Notes under the pieces: model-generated
What the model was told of the DNA's origin: nothing
The model's input: the letters and a program-made list of their open reading frames with translations, nothing else
Databases searched by the model: none
Assembly: GCF_003337575.1 (NCBI RefSeq)
Contig: NZ_QPJM01000004.1
Span: 186,001 to 250,000 of the forward strand
DNA: 64,000 nucleotides
Origin: Phyllobacterium bourgognense
GTDB taxonomy: Bacteria; Pseudomonadota; Alphaproteobacteria; Rhizobiales; Rhizobiaceae
Reading direction: 5' to 3'
Shown here: positions 38,117-47,180 of the stretch, piece by piece
How the letters are laid out: the number at the start of each line of letters is the position of its first letter
Position numbering within the stretch: the stretch's first letter is position 1
Made by a program: the position numbers and the translations under genes

Positions 38117-39307
38117 TTATCCCAGCGCGGAGGCATCCAGCGCATGTATAATTCCACGCAGTTCGGCAAGACCGCGCAGGCGACCAATTGCCGAATAACC
38201 AGGCGTCACATCCTTGTTCAGATCGTCGAGCATGCGGTGCCCATGATCGGAGCGGAAAATAATGCTGTTGGCCCTGTCGCGCTTGTGGTCTTCAATGAGG
38301 AGTTCGCGCAACACCGTGACCATATCCACGTCGCCTTCGAGGTGAGCTGCTTCGTGGAAGCTGCTGCCATCACCCTCGCGGGTCGTCGCCCGCAGATGGG
38401 TGAAGTAAATGCGCGAAGCAAAGCGCCTGGCGATCTTGGGCAGGTCATTGTCGGCCCGCACACCAAGACTTCCTGTACAAAAGCACATGCCATTTGCAGG
38501 CGAGGGTACCACATCGAACAGCGCCGCATAGTCTGCTTCAGTCGAAGCAATACGCGGCAGGCCGAAGAGCGAACGGGGCGGATCATCCGGATGCAGGGTC
38601 AGCTTGACGCCCAGCTTTTCGGCGACCGGTGTCACAGCCGCCAGGAATTCAACCAGATGCTGACGCAACCGGTTCGCATCGACGCCGGAATAGGTTTCGA
38701 GCTTGTCGCGGAACGCCGGTATGGTCAGCGGTTCAGTGGTCGAGCCTGGGAGCGCGCTGGCGATATTGCGCGTAAGGTCAGCGATTTCCTGGGGACCCAT
38801 GGCATCATAAAGGTCGCTGGCAATTTTGCGGTCAGCCTCTGAGTAATCATTTTCGGCGCCCCTTCGCTGCAGGATGTGCAAATCGAATACAGCGAAGACG
38901 TTGTGGTCGAAGCGCATGGCCGTCGAACCCGTCGGCGTGACATAGTCGAGATCGGTGCGGCACCAGTCGACCACGGGCATGAAATTATAGCAGATGACCT
39001 TGATGTCGTTTGCCGCGACGGCCTCCATGCTAGCGATCCAGGCGGCAATGTCATCCTTGGCAGCACCGCCTAGGCGCTTCACCGCATCAGGAATTGGAAT
39101 GCTCTCGACGACCGACCAGGTCAGCGGCGTCCGCCCCGCTGGCGTCGATTCAATCAACGATTTGCGCTCGTGCACCTGCGCCATTGTCCACGCTTCTCCG
39201 ATGGGCACTTCGTGGAGCGCCGAAACGATATCGGTCGCGCCGGCCTGCCGTACGTTATCGAGTGAGACACCGGCTTTTGGGCCAAACCATCGCCATGCCT
39301 GACGCAT
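38117..39307 (-). CDS. uxuA: Mannonate dehydratase
   Basis: 396 residues, TIM-barrel enzyme converting D-mannonate to 2-keto-3-deoxygluconate. N-terminal MRQAWRWFGPKAGVSLDNVR and metal or substrate segments VICYNFMPVVDWCRTDL, KLTLHPDDPPRSLFGLPRIA, CFCTGSLGVRADNDLPKIA and IYFTHLRATTREGDGSSFHE fit the UxuA family. It follows the gntR gene by 34 bp on the same strand, so the regulator and dehydratase are one transcript. It ends in a strong terminator. Confidence 0.96.
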   Translation of the reverse strand: MRQAWRWFGPKAGVSLDNVRQAGATDIVSALHEVPIGEAWTMAQVHERKSLIESTPAGRTPLTWSVVESIPIPDAVKRLGGAAKDDIAAWIASMEAVAANDIKVICYNFMPVVDWCRTDLDYVTPTGSTAMRFDHNVFAVFDLHILQRRGAENDYSEADRKIASDLYDAMGPQEIADLTRNIASALPGSTTEPLTIPAFRDKLETYSGVDANRLRQHLVEFLAAVTPVAEKLGVKLTLHPDDPPRSLFGLPRIASTEADYAALFDVVPSPANGMCFCTGSLGVRADNDLPKIARRFASRIYFTHLRATTREGDGSSFHEAAHLEGDVDMVTVLRELLIEDHKRDRANSIIFRSDHGHRMLDDLNKDVTPGYSAIGRLRGLAELRGIIHALDASALG

Positions 39308-39341
39308 TCATTCCTCCGTCAAATTATACCGCCAATCCCTA

Positions 39342-40109
39342 TCAAACAAATGATCCAGGATGGCTCTTTCTCAAGGTTTCAATATCGGGGATGACGGCGT
39401 TGAGATGCTGTTTCATCGCCGCACAGGCGGCGGGCACGTCATGGGCTTCAATGGCATTACGGATGATCTGATGCTCGAACAGGACATGCTCCATGCGGCC
39501 CAAACCCGGCAACGTCATGCGCCGCGCCCTATCGATCTGCACCTTCACTGGCTTGAGATAGTGCCAGATGCCGGGATGGCCGGAAATTCCGGCAATCGCT
39601 TCGTGGAAAGCCTCGTCAGCCTCGTGAAACGCGCTCGTGTTCTGACGATCGGCAAAGAAGCGCTGGCGGGCGAGGATTTCGTCAAGCCATTCGACATCCT
39701 TGGCCGTTGCGACCGCCGCTGCACGCTCCACGGTTGCTCCTTCGAGTGCCTGGCGGATCACCACAGCCTCGGGGATCAGCGCAACAGGAATGCGCGCGAC
39801 AAATGTTCCTGATTGCGGAAAGACATCGACAAGTCCGTCTTCAACCAGACGGATCAACGCCTCGCGCACCGGCGTGCGGCTGACGCCAAAGCGTTCGGTC
39901 AGGACCTTCTCATTGAGGGCAGTTCCCGGGGTCATTTCCATCGATACAATGGCTGCGTGGAGTTCCCGGTAAATTGCGGTGGCAGTGGTCATCCGCCCGG
40001 CTGGCGCCCCGCGCGCTCCGGGGCGCGCACCGCGATTGACACCTGACGTTTGCACCTCGGGCGGCGCTGCAATGGCCAAGCCTTTTTCTCCTTGGTTCTC
40101 TGCCGTCAT
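39342..40109 (-). CDS. GntR family (FadR/FCD subfamily) regulator of hexuronate genes
   Basis: 255 residues. After a 40-residue low-complexity lead, the winged helix reads LTERFGVSRTPVREALIRLV, then the all-helical FCD effector domain (about residues 120-245) with metal-type histidines in FHEADEAFHEAIAGISGHPG and EHQIIRNAIEAHD. Co-transcribed with uxuA and divergent from uxaC, so it probably responds to a hexuronate intermediate, like UxuR or ExuR. A TAATATATTA palindrome in the divergent spacer and again before uxaA is its likely operator. The N-terminal start could lie further in, at the Met before TTATAIYREL. Confidence 0.9.
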   Translation of the reverse strand: MTAENQGEKGLAIAAPPEVQTSGVNRGARPGARGAPAGRMTTATAIYRELHAAIVSMEMTPGTALNEKVLTERFGVSRTPVREALIRLVEDGLVDVFPQSGTFVARIPVALIPEAVVIRQALEGATVERAAAVATAKDVEWLDEILARQRFFADRQNTSAFHEADEAFHEAIAGISGHPGIWHYLKPVKVQIDRARRMTLPGLGRMEHVLFEHQIIRNAIEAHDVPAACAAMKQHLNAVIPDIETLRKSHPGSFV

Positions 40110-40226
40110 TGCAGTGCTCCATTTTCCTTATTCACAGATCATCCGATCTATTGAATGATGGAATTCCCATTGAATTCATAGTCCGAAACCGTCGTTATGC
40201 GCGATATCGCAGGCATTTAGTTTCGG

Positions 40227-40245
40227 TTGACATACTAATATATTA
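40227..40245 (+). promoter_or_regulatory. uxaC promoter -35 with overlapping TAATATATTA operator candidate
   Basis: TTGACA at 40227-40232 followed at 40236-40245 by the perfect palindrome TAATATATTA, 130 bp before uxaC. The same 10-mer is the core of a 16-bp palindrome in front of uxaA (44911-44926). A regulator bound here would cover the promoter and repress it. Confidence 0.5.
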
Positions 40246-40374
40246 TTATTTACTCTTCGCCAAGATCATCATTATCGATGTTCACAAACGGGACAACTGC
40301 CATCATAAACGTGCCATGGCGACTTGGCAGCAAAGTCGGGCAAAGCACACGAATAATGGTAGCAAGGACGCATA

Positions 40375-41772
40375 ATGGCACTACATCCTGACCGATTTTT
40401 CCCGATCGAGCCCGATGCACGGGGGATTGCCCGCCGTCTGTTCAACGCGGTCGAGATGCTGCCGATCATCTCGCCTCATGGTCATACTGACCCCCTTTGG
40501 TATGCCAATGACGAGGCTTTTCCAGATCCGGCGAGCCTGTTCGTCAAGCCCGATCATTATATTTTTCGCATGCTCTACTCACAGGGTGTGAGACTCGAAG
40601 ATCTAGGCGTCCCACGTCAGGATGGCGGGCCGGTGGAAGTTGACGGCCGCAAGATATGGCAGCTGTTTGCGAAGCACTTCTATCTGTTTCGGGGGACACC
40701 CTCCCGCCTATGGTTCGAGCATGCACTGGAAACGGTTTTTGGCATCGAGGAGCGGCTTAACGAGAAGAATGCAGATGGGCTTTATGATCGAATTGCCGAG
40801 CGCCTGACGGAACCCTCCCTGCGCCCTCGGGCGCTCTACAAGCAATTTGGCATCGAAGTCATTTCGACGACCGATGCAGCGACCGATGAACTTGCTGCGC
40901 ACGATTCGATCTTGAAGTCAGGCTGGGATGGCCGTGTTGTTCCCGCCTATCGTCCTGATGCGGTCGTAGATGCATCGCGTGCGGATTTCCTCCCCAACGT
41001 AGAGGATTTCGTTGCACTAGCAGGCACCAAGCTCGATTATGGGGGGTATCTCGAAGCGCATCGGGTGCGCCGCGCCTATTTCAAACGGCGTGGCGCCACG
41101 TCCAGCGATCACGGGCATCCGAACGCGCGTACCGCTGATCTTTCCGTCTCTGCTGCGTCAGCGCTGTTTGAGCGCGTGCTGAAAGGTGCTTCGCCTGAAG
41201 ACGCCGACCTCTTCCGCGCGCAGATGCTGACGGAAATGGCACGAATGAGCATCGAGGACGGTCTGGTCATGCAGATTCATCCCGGCTCATACCGAAATCA
41301 CAATCCCGCTCTGTTCGAACGGTTTGGAACAGACAAGGGCGCCGATATTCCGCGCTCTACCGGCTATGTCGAAGAATTGAAACCTCTGCTCGACGCGTTT
41401 GGCAACGATCCCCGGCTGACGCTCATTCTGTTCACCCTCGATGAGACCAGCTACAGCCGGGAGCTTGCTCCCTTGGCAGGCCACTATCCGGCCTTGCGCC
41501 TTGGCCCAGCCTGGTGGTTCCATGATAGTCCGGAAGGTATGCGCCGCTTCCGTGAACTGACGACGGAGACGGCCGGTTTCTATAATACGGTCGGCTTTAA
41601 CGACGATACGCGTGCCTATCTGTCCATTCCCGCGCGCCATGACATGGCCCGGCGTGTCGATTGCGCGTATCTGGCGGGGCTTGTCGCTGATCACCGGTTG
41701 GATGAGGATGAGGCGCACGAGGTCGCGCACGATCTTGCCTACCGCCTGGCGAAACAGGCCTACAAGCTTTGA
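40375..41772 (+). CDS. uxaC: Glucuronate isomerase
   Basis: 465 residues, amidohydrolase-fold isomerase that turns D-glucuronate to D-fructuronate and D-galacturonate to D-tagaturonate. Metal-binding HGHTD in MLPIISPHGHTDPLWYAND, conserved ISTTDAATDELAAHDSILKS, QIHPGSYRNHNPALFERFG and GPAWWFHDSPEGMRRFRE. Start ATG 40375 after AGCAAGGACG. uxuB follows 27 bp downstream. First gene of the rightward arm of the hexuronate cluster. Confidence 0.96.
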   Translation: MALHPDRFFPIEPDARGIARRLFNAVEMLPIISPHGHTDPLWYANDEAFPDPASLFVKPDHYIFRMLYSQGVRLEDLGVPRQDGGPVEVDGRKIWQLFAKHFYLFRGTPSRLWFEHALETVFGIEERLNEKNADGLYDRIAERLTEPSLRPRALYKQFGIEVISTTDAATDELAAHDSILKSGWDGRVVPAYRPDAVVDASRADFLPNVEDFVALAGTKLDYGGYLEAHRVRRAYFKRRGATSSDHGHPNARTADLSVSAASALFERVLKGASPEDADLFRAQMLTEMARMSIEDGLVMQIHPGSYRNHNPALFERFGTDKGADIPRSTGYVEELKPLLDAFGNDPRLTLILFTLDETSYSRELAPLAGHYPALRLGPAWWFHDSPEGMRRFRELTTETAGFYNTVGFNDDTRAYLSIPARHDMARRVDCAYLAGLVADHRLDEDEAHEVAHDLAYRLAKQAYKL

Positions 41773-41799
41773 AACAGACACCACAATTGCAGGCACAAA

Positions 41800-43281
41800 A
41801 TGACTGAAAAGCTCCGCCTATCGGCCCAGACGCTGCATCATCTGGCAACGAATGTGAAGCAACCCGGCTATGATAGAAGCCAGGTTCGCATTGGTATCGT
41901 GCATCTTGGCATCGGTGCATTCCATCGAGCACATCAGGCCGTCTATACGGACAGCGTACTCGCCAGTGGCGACAATCGCTGGGGCATACTGGGTGTTTCG
42001 TTGCGCAGCGGCGATACGAGAGAGGCAATCGAACCGCAAGACGGGCTTTATACGGTTGCATCCCGCGATGGCGGCGGCGATAGCTTCCGTGTGATTGGCA
42101 GCGTCGCAAAAGTTCTGGTCGCACCCGAAAATCCGGAATCAGTGCTCGCTGCAATGACAAACCCCGACGTCAGGATTGTTTCCTTGACCGTGACGGAAAA
42201 GGGGTATTGCTATTCGCCCGCCACGGCATCGCTCGACGAATCTCATGCCGATATCGTCCACGACCTTGCTGATCCTGCTACACCGCGCTCGGCTATTGGT
42301 TTTATCGTAGAAGCACTGGCCCGGCGCCGTGCCAATGGTACCGCGCCTTTCACGCTGTTGTCTTGCGATAACCTCCCCTCCAATGGCGAAACGCTGAAGC
42401 GGGTGGTCACACGTTTTGCTGAACTGCGCGACGCCGGGCTTGGGCGGTACATTGGCGAAAACATTGCCTTTCCTTCGACCATGGTTGACCGGATTGTCCC
42501 GGCTACGACCGATGCAGATTGCACCGTGACGGCCCAGGCCACTGGACTATTCGATGCATGGCCTATCATGACCGAGCCCTTCACGCAGTGGGTGGTGGAG
42601 GATCATTTCCCTTCCGGCCGTCCGGCATGGGAGAAATTCGGCGCAACATTCGTCGATAATGTCGATGCATTTGAACTGATGAAGCTCCGGTTGTTGAACG
42701 GCAGCCACTCAACCTTGGCTTATCTCGGTTATCTCGCGGGTCATGAGACCGTGTCCGATGTGATGAAGGCCGAGGGCTTCAGTGCTTTCATTGAAGCAAT
42801 GATGGACGAGGAAATCACGCCGACACTTCCGCCGCTTCCAGGGTTTGACCTGGACGCGTATAAGGCTCAATTGCGCGAACGCTTTCGCAACCCGGCCCTG
42901 CGCCATCGCACGTGGCAGATCGCGATGGACGGCTCGCAGAAACTGCCGCAACGCTTGTTGAACACGATCCGGCAGCGTTTGGAACAGAAGAAACCTTTCG
43001 ACCGTCTCGCTTTCGGCGTCGCCGGCTGGATGCGCTACGCCACGGGAGTGGACGAAAACGGCAAGCTGATCGATGTGCGCGATCCGCTCGCTGACCAATT
43101 CAAGCAGCGCACAACCGGGAAAACATCCTCTGACGACCTTGTGAATGCCTATCTCGGTCTTGACCAGATCTTCGGCAAAGACCTTCCCGGAAACCTGGAA
43201 TTTCGCCAAAGCGTCGTCCGCGCTCTGGAAAAGCTTCTAGAGGATGGCGCAGCACGAACCGTTGCCGCGATGACGTCATAA
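41800..43281 (+). CDS. uxuB: Fructuronate reductase / mannitol dehydrogenase family protein
   Basis: 493 residues, long-chain polyol dehydrogenase. NAD-binding segment RIGIVHLGIGAFHRAHQAVY, LGVSLRSGDTREAIEPQDGL and the catalytic KxxxxNxxH motif in MKLRLLNGSHSTLAYLGYLA. From its place beside uxaC and uxuA it should reduce D-fructuronate to D-mannonate with NADH; by sequence alone mannitol or arabinitol dehydrogenase activity cannot be excluded. Convergent with uxaA, 84 bp away, with no clear terminator between them. Confidence 0.9.
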   Translation: MTEKLRLSAQTLHHLATNVKQPGYDRSQVRIGIVHLGIGAFHRAHQAVYTDSVLASGDNRWGILGVSLRSGDTREAIEPQDGLYTVASRDGGGDSFRVIGSVAKVLVAPENPESVLAAMTNPDVRIVSLTVTEKGYCYSPATASLDESHADIVHDLADPATPRSAIGFIVEALARRRANGTAPFTLLSCDNLPSNGETLKRVVTRFAELRDAGLGRYIGENIAFPSTMVDRIVPATTDADCTVTAQATGLFDAWPIMTEPFTQWVVEDHFPSGRPAWEKFGATFVDNVDAFELMKLRLLNGSHSTLAYLGYLAGHETVSDVMKAEGFSAFIEAMMDEEITPTLPPLPGFDLDAYKAQLRERFRNPALRHRTWQIAMDGSQKLPQRLLNTIRQRLEQKKPFDRLAFGVAGWMRYATGVDENGKLIDVRDPLADQFKQRTTGKTSSDDLVNAYLGLDQIFGKDLPGNLEFRQSVVRALEKLLEDGAARTVAAMTS

Positions 43282-43365
43282 GGCGCGGAAGCTCTTGCCA
43301 TCTCGATCTAGCTGGCACGGCGCGATTTCCCGGCAAGAAACTGGTCATGCAGCTGTTCCGGCTGC

Positions 43366-44892
43366 TTACATCGTGGCGCCGATCTGCCAGGGCACGAATT
43401 CAGCGTCGCCATAGCCGAGCTCTTCGGATTTGCTGCGCTGGCCTGAAGCGATCTTGAGAATATGCTCGAAAATCTCGCGGCCTTTGTCCGCGATCGACAC
43501 GCCGTCGAGCACATCGCCGCAATTGATGTCCATGTCCTCGATCATCTGGGTGTACATCGGCGTATTGGTGGCAAGCTTGATCGATGGCGTCGGCTTGCAG
43601 CCATAGGCCGAACCGCGCCCTGTGGTGAATGCGAGGATATTGGCACCGCCCGCGACCTGTCCCGTTGCTGAAACTGGATCATAGCCAGGCGTATCCATGA
43701 AAACGAGACCGTGCGCGGTGACAGGCTCCGCATAACCGTAAACCGCTTCAAGCGGTGTCGTGCCGGATTTGGCCACGGCCCCAAGGGACTTTTCCAGAAT
43801 TGTGGTCAAGCCGCCAGCCTTGTTTCCAGGCGAGGGATTATTGTTCATTTCCATCTTGTTGCGGGCGGTATAATCCTCCCACCAGGCGATGATAGATTGC
43901 AGGCGCTCGACAGCTTCCGGGTTGGAAGCGCGCTCGATGAGCAGATGCTCGGCTCCGTAAATCTCCGGTGTTTCCGAAAGGATCGCAGTGCCTCCCTGCT
44001 GCACCAGAAGATCGACGGCAGCGCCGAGCGCCGGATTGGCGGTGATGCCAGAATAGCCGTCGGAACCGCCACACTGCAGGGCGAGCATAAGTTCTGATGC
44101 CGGGATGGTCTCTCGTTTCACATTGGCGGCGGTCGGCAGCATGTCGCGTACGGCCGCAATACCTGCCTCCATGGTCTTGCGCGTACCGCCGACTTCCTGG
44201 ATCGTCAGACTGCGGAACGTGTCACTCTCTACGATATTATAGGCTTCTTTCCAGCGGCCGATCTGGAACCCTTCGCAGCCGAGCCCCACCATCAGCACGG
44301 CGGCAATGTTCGGATTGGACGCATAGCCCCACTGGGTACGCTTCAGCACTTCGTAGCCTTCGCCCTTGACGTCGAGCGCACAACCGCCGCCATGCACCAG
44401 CGGAATAATGCCGTCGATCATCGGATATTCGTCAAGCAGACCGGATTTCTGCACCGCCTCTGCGATGAACCGCGCGACGGAAGCCGAACAGTTTACGGAG
44501 GTCAGTACGCCGATATAGTTGCGGGTGCCTGCGCGGCCGTTGGTCCGGCGGAAGCCCTCAAACGTTGCACGCTGCTCTATGGGCAACATGCCATTTGCAG
44601 GAACCAGGTGCGTTGCATCCGGTTCGCGAACGAAATTGCTGTAGTCGAGATTGTGTTCGTGTACCCATTCGCCGGCTTCGATCCGCTTGGAGGCGGAGCC
44701 GATGATCTGGCCGAACTTGCGCACTGGTTCACCGGCCGCAATCACGCGGGAAGCCAGCTTGTGCCCGCGTGGCACGCGGCTTGCCACGGTCACAGCCTCA
44801 ATTTTTTGGCCCACCTGGAACGTATCGACAGCAACAATCACATTGTCGCTGGCGTGAAGGCGCAAGTGCCGGGGAGCGGTAAGCGTGTCCAT
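43366..44892 (-). CDS. uxaA: Altronate dehydratase (UxaA family)
   Basis: 508 residues, iron-dependent dehydratase making 2-keto-3-deoxygluconate from D-altronate. The N-terminal SAF domain (RLHASDNVIVAVDTFQVGQK to about residue 90) and the C-terminal UxaA domain (TNGRAGTRNYIGVLTSVNCS, GGGCALDVKGEG, LQCGGSDGYSGITANPALGA) are both present. Start ATG 44892 behind TTGGAG. A 16-bp palindrome lies just upstream, matching the core found before uxaC. uxaB is not in the window, so the galacturonate branch is incomplete here. Confidence 0.93.
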   Translation of the reverse strand: MDTLTAPRHLRLHASDNVIVAVDTFQVGQKIEAVTVASRVPRGHKLASRVIAAGEPVRKFGQIIGSASKRIEAGEWVHEHNLDYSNFVREPDATHLVPANGMLPIEQRATFEGFRRTNGRAGTRNYIGVLTSVNCSASVARFIAEAVQKSGLLDEYPMIDGIIPLVHGGGCALDVKGEGYEVLKRTQWGYASNPNIAAVLMVGLGCEGFQIGRWKEAYNIVESDTFRSLTIQEVGGTRKTMEAGIAAVRDMLPTAANVKRETIPASELMLALQCGGSDGYSGITANPALGAAVDLLVQQGGTAILSETPEIYGAEHLLIERASNPEAVERLQSIIAWWEDYTARNKMEMNNNPSPGNKAGGLTTILEKSLGAVAKSGTTPLEAVYGYAEPVTAHGLVFMDTPGYDPVSATGQVAGGANILAFTTGRGSAYGCKPTPSIKLATNTPMYTQMIEDMDINCGDVLDGVSIADKGREIFEHILKIASGQRSKSEELGYGDAEFVPWQIGATM

Positions 44893-44910
44893 CGAATTCT
44901 CCAACTGGTC

Positions 44911-44926
44911 AATTAATATATTAATT
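44911..44926 (-). promoter_or_regulatory. 16-bp palindrome before uxaA, candidate GntR operator
   Basis: AATTAATATATTAATT, perfectly symmetric, 19 bp before the uxaA start. Its core TAATATATTA is identical to the palindrome in the gntR-uxaC spacer. Confidence 0.55.
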
Positions 44927-45390
44927 AGATCCGGCGCCAGTTGCAATGTGGCAAGTTGGACCCAATCAACCGCTTGCAACCGAATTACACGCGTCGGCTG
45001 AAATTCTTACGCCAGTTTCGTACATTCTTGCATGAGAATCGCTGAGTCTTGTCCCATTTTACGGCTTTCTTCGGCAAAACATGGATGGGATTCGAGGCCC
45101 TGCGTTTGAAAATTTCGATCGGGAATGTGTAGTCCGTAATTAGCCGGTGCGGCGCAAAATTTTGGCTACTGCGGACCGTAACGACCGGTACGGCGCACGC
45201 TTTCAGCAGGCTGACGCACTGAAGATTGACAATATTCAAAAGCATAAACTAATTCAAAATTTGAAGTACATTTCAATTATATTTTGCGATACTTCGTTAT
45301 GAAAAATTCATTTGCATGAAATACCAAATTTAGTTCTATATCCAAATATAGCTCAATAAATTCGTTCCTAACTGTCTCAAAACGGGGGCC
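44927..45390. other. Intergenic region between uxaA and the RTX gene
   Basis: 464 bp. The left part carries a degenerate 21-bp repeat array (45004-45087). The right 150 bp are strongly AT-rich and should hold the RTX gene promoter. A leftward 86-codon open frame here has no ribosome binding site and no family resemblance. Confidence 0.6.
45004..45087 (+). repeat. Four degenerate 21-bp direct repeats between uxaA and the RTX gene
   Basis: TTCTTA, TTCTTG, GTCTTG and TTCTTC begin at 45004, 45025, 45046 and 45067, exactly 21 bp apart. The first unit continues CGCCAGTTTCG and the third TCCCATTTTACGG, close to units of the array after pyrF (31500-31562), there in the opposite orientation. The later units are worn. 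No gene reads through them. Confidence 0.6.
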
Positions 45391-46878
45391 ATGATGGCGC
45401 TGAACAATTCCCTGCTCGACCTCCTCAATATCCACCCGGAAAACGGACTGGACCAGATACTCACCGGTGGCGACGGACCCGATATTTTGTTCGGCGGCAG
45501 CGGCAATGACTTTATCCAGGGCAAGGCCGGCAGCGATCTGCTCTTCGGTTATGAAGGCATCGATACGCTGGCCTATGTCGGTTCGTCCGAAGGTGTGATG
45601 GTCCACCTTGGTGGCCTCGATGGATCAGGTGCGCTCGGTACGTGGGGCGGCGATGCCGAAGGCGATCGGCTTGCCGTCGGCTTCGAGAATCTCGTGGGTT
45701 CGGCCTTTGACGACAAGCTCTCCGGCGATGCCGGTGACAATGTGCTCGTCGGCCTCGATGGCGATGACGGTCTCTCCGGTGGTGAAGGCAATGACACGCT
45801 GGTCGGTGGCGCAGGTACTGACTGGCTCGACGGCGGGGCTGGCGAAGACCAGCTTCTCGGCGGTGACGGCGAGGACTATCTCTATGGCCGGGACGGCGAC
45901 GATACGCTCAATGGCGGTGCTGGCGAGGATCGCCTCGATGGCGGCAATGGCGATGATCACCTTCTTGGCGGTTCCGGCACAGATTGGCTCGATGGCGGCA
46001 ACGGTGCCGATTATCTCGATGGCGGCGAAGGCAACGATTTGCTCGATGGCGGCCGCGGCAATGATACGCTTATTGGCGGCGCCGGCGACGACGTGTTAAG
46101 TGGTGGCTCCGGTGATGACAGGCTCAACGGCGGCGAGGGCGCCGATTATGTCGCGGGCGGACGGGGCACTGACTGGATGGACGGTGGAGCCGGCGATGAC
46201 CGGCTGGAAGGCGGATCGGGACAGGACTGGCTCTACGGCGGTGATGGCAATGACACGCTCGATGGCGGCATGGGCGAGGACCGGCTGAACGGCGGGGCTG
46301 GCGATGACACGCTTGTTGGCGGTTCAGGCACAGACTGGCTGGATGGCGGCGCGGGCGCTGATCATCTCCTTGGTGGTTCCGGCGATGATTTCCTGCGCGG
46401 CGGAGACAACAACGATACGCTCGATGGCAGCACCGGCAACGACACGCTGAACGGTGGTGCCGGGGATGATCAACTCATTGGCGGCCCGGGATCCGATATC
46501 CTTGCCGGCGGGACCGGCGCAGACACGTTCATCTTCGGTCAGGTCGAAACCGGTTTCCAGACCCAGGGCGGACACAGCACCGTGACCTCGATCGTCGATT
46601 TCAACGCCGGCGAAGGCGACAGGATCGATCTCAGCCGGGTCGATGCCGACACGAGCACCTCGGGCAATCAGGATTTCCATTTCATCGGCGAGAGCGACTT
46701 CTCCGGTGTCGCCGGCGAATTGCGGGTTTTCCAGGCTCCACAGGACCACTCGGGCGGCACGGCCATCGACCATTGGCTGGTCGAAGGCGACACGGATGGC
46801 GATGGTATCGCCGACCTGATCGCCGAGGTCTCGGGGCATGTCGAGGATGGACTGTCGGTGCATGACTTCGTGATGTGA
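45391..46878 (+). CDS. RTX-type calcium-binding repeat protein
   Basis: 495 residues, acidic and glycine-rich. Nonapeptide GGxGxDxLx repeats run from about residue 26 to 375 (for example [19 protein letters not shown]), interrupted near 60-105 by a segment [20 protein letters not shown] and [15 protein letters not shown] typical of RTX proteins. The end LSVHDFVM preceded by a non-repeat domain (about 380-495) fits a C-terminal type I secretion signal; there is no N-terminal signal peptide. No enzymatic domain and no ABC/MFP secretion genes are nearby. Calcium-dependent surface or exported protein is inferred. Start is one of two adjacent ATGs (45391 or 45394). Confidence 0.88.
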   Translation: MMALNNSLLDLLNIHPENGLDQILTGGDGPDILFGGSGNDFIQGKAGSDLLFGYEGIDTLAYVGSSEGVMVHLGGLDGSGALGTWGGDAEGDRLAVGFENLVGSAFDDKLSGDAGDNVLVGLDGDDGLSGGEGNDTLVGGAGTDWLDGGAGEDQLLGGDGEDYLYGRDGDDTLNGGAGEDRLDGGNGDDHLLGGSGTDWLDGGNGADYLDGGEGNDLLDGGRGNDTLIGGAGDDVLSGGSGDDRLNGGEGADYVAGGRGTDWMDGGAGDDRLEGGSGQDWLYGGDGNDTLDGGMGEDRLNGGAGDDTLVGGSGTDWLDGGAGADHLLGGSGDDFLRGGDNNDTLDGSTGNDTLNGGAGDDQLIGGPGSDILAGGTGADTFIFGQVETGFQTQGGHSTVTSIVDFNAGEGDRIDLSRVDADTSTSGNQDFHFIGESDFSGVAGELRVFQAPQDHSGGTAIDHWLVEGDTDGDGIADLIAEVSGHVEDGLSVHDFVM

Positions 46879-46888
46879 GGATCGATTT

Positions 46889-47022
46889 GAAACTCTACTG
46901 CAACGGTCATCTGACGCGATTTTTCTGCGCTTCCGGTGCTCACGTACCTTAAAGTACGCTGCGCTCGTCGCAAGGGCGACCCCAAAAACCGCGCCACATG
47001 CCTCGCCGCACCGAGTTTCAAT
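46889..47022 (-). repeat. RIME-like dispersed repeat, copy C
   Basis: About 130 bp just after the RTX gene. Reverse orientation relative to copies A and B; contains TTTTCTGCGCTTCCGGTGCT, CACGTACC..AAGTACGCTGCGCTC, then a variant right end. The left end CAACGGTCATCTGACGCGAT pairs with copy B. Confidence 0.8.
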
Positions 47023-47130
47023 ATTGTCTCTGAGGAGTTGTATTATTGCGGGGGCCTACCTCGACAGCAGTGTACAATGCCCGCGGTCGGTCTTATTCTG
47101 GGGGACTGAAACCCCGCATCAGAACACTAT

Positions 47131-47162
47131 GAACCGTGCAGATTCGCATATCGGCACGGTTC
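47131..47162 (+). promoter_or_regulatory. Inverted repeat before the DUF2971 gene
   Basis: GAACCGTGC and GCACGGTTC, exact reverse complements separated by 14 nt, ending 18 nt before the preferred TTG start. It could be an operator or a 5' UTR hairpin. Confidence 0.4.
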
Positions 47163-47180
47163 AAGCATTTGAGGAATAAT

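Noticed and set aside
44985-45245. 86-codon leftward open frame before the RTX gene
   Set aside because: No ribosome binding site, no family resemblance, and it runs through the degenerate 21-bp repeats.
45770-46520. Periodic DNA in the RTX gene as a possible minisatellite or CRISPR
   Set aside because: The period is fully explained by the nonapeptide coding repeats.
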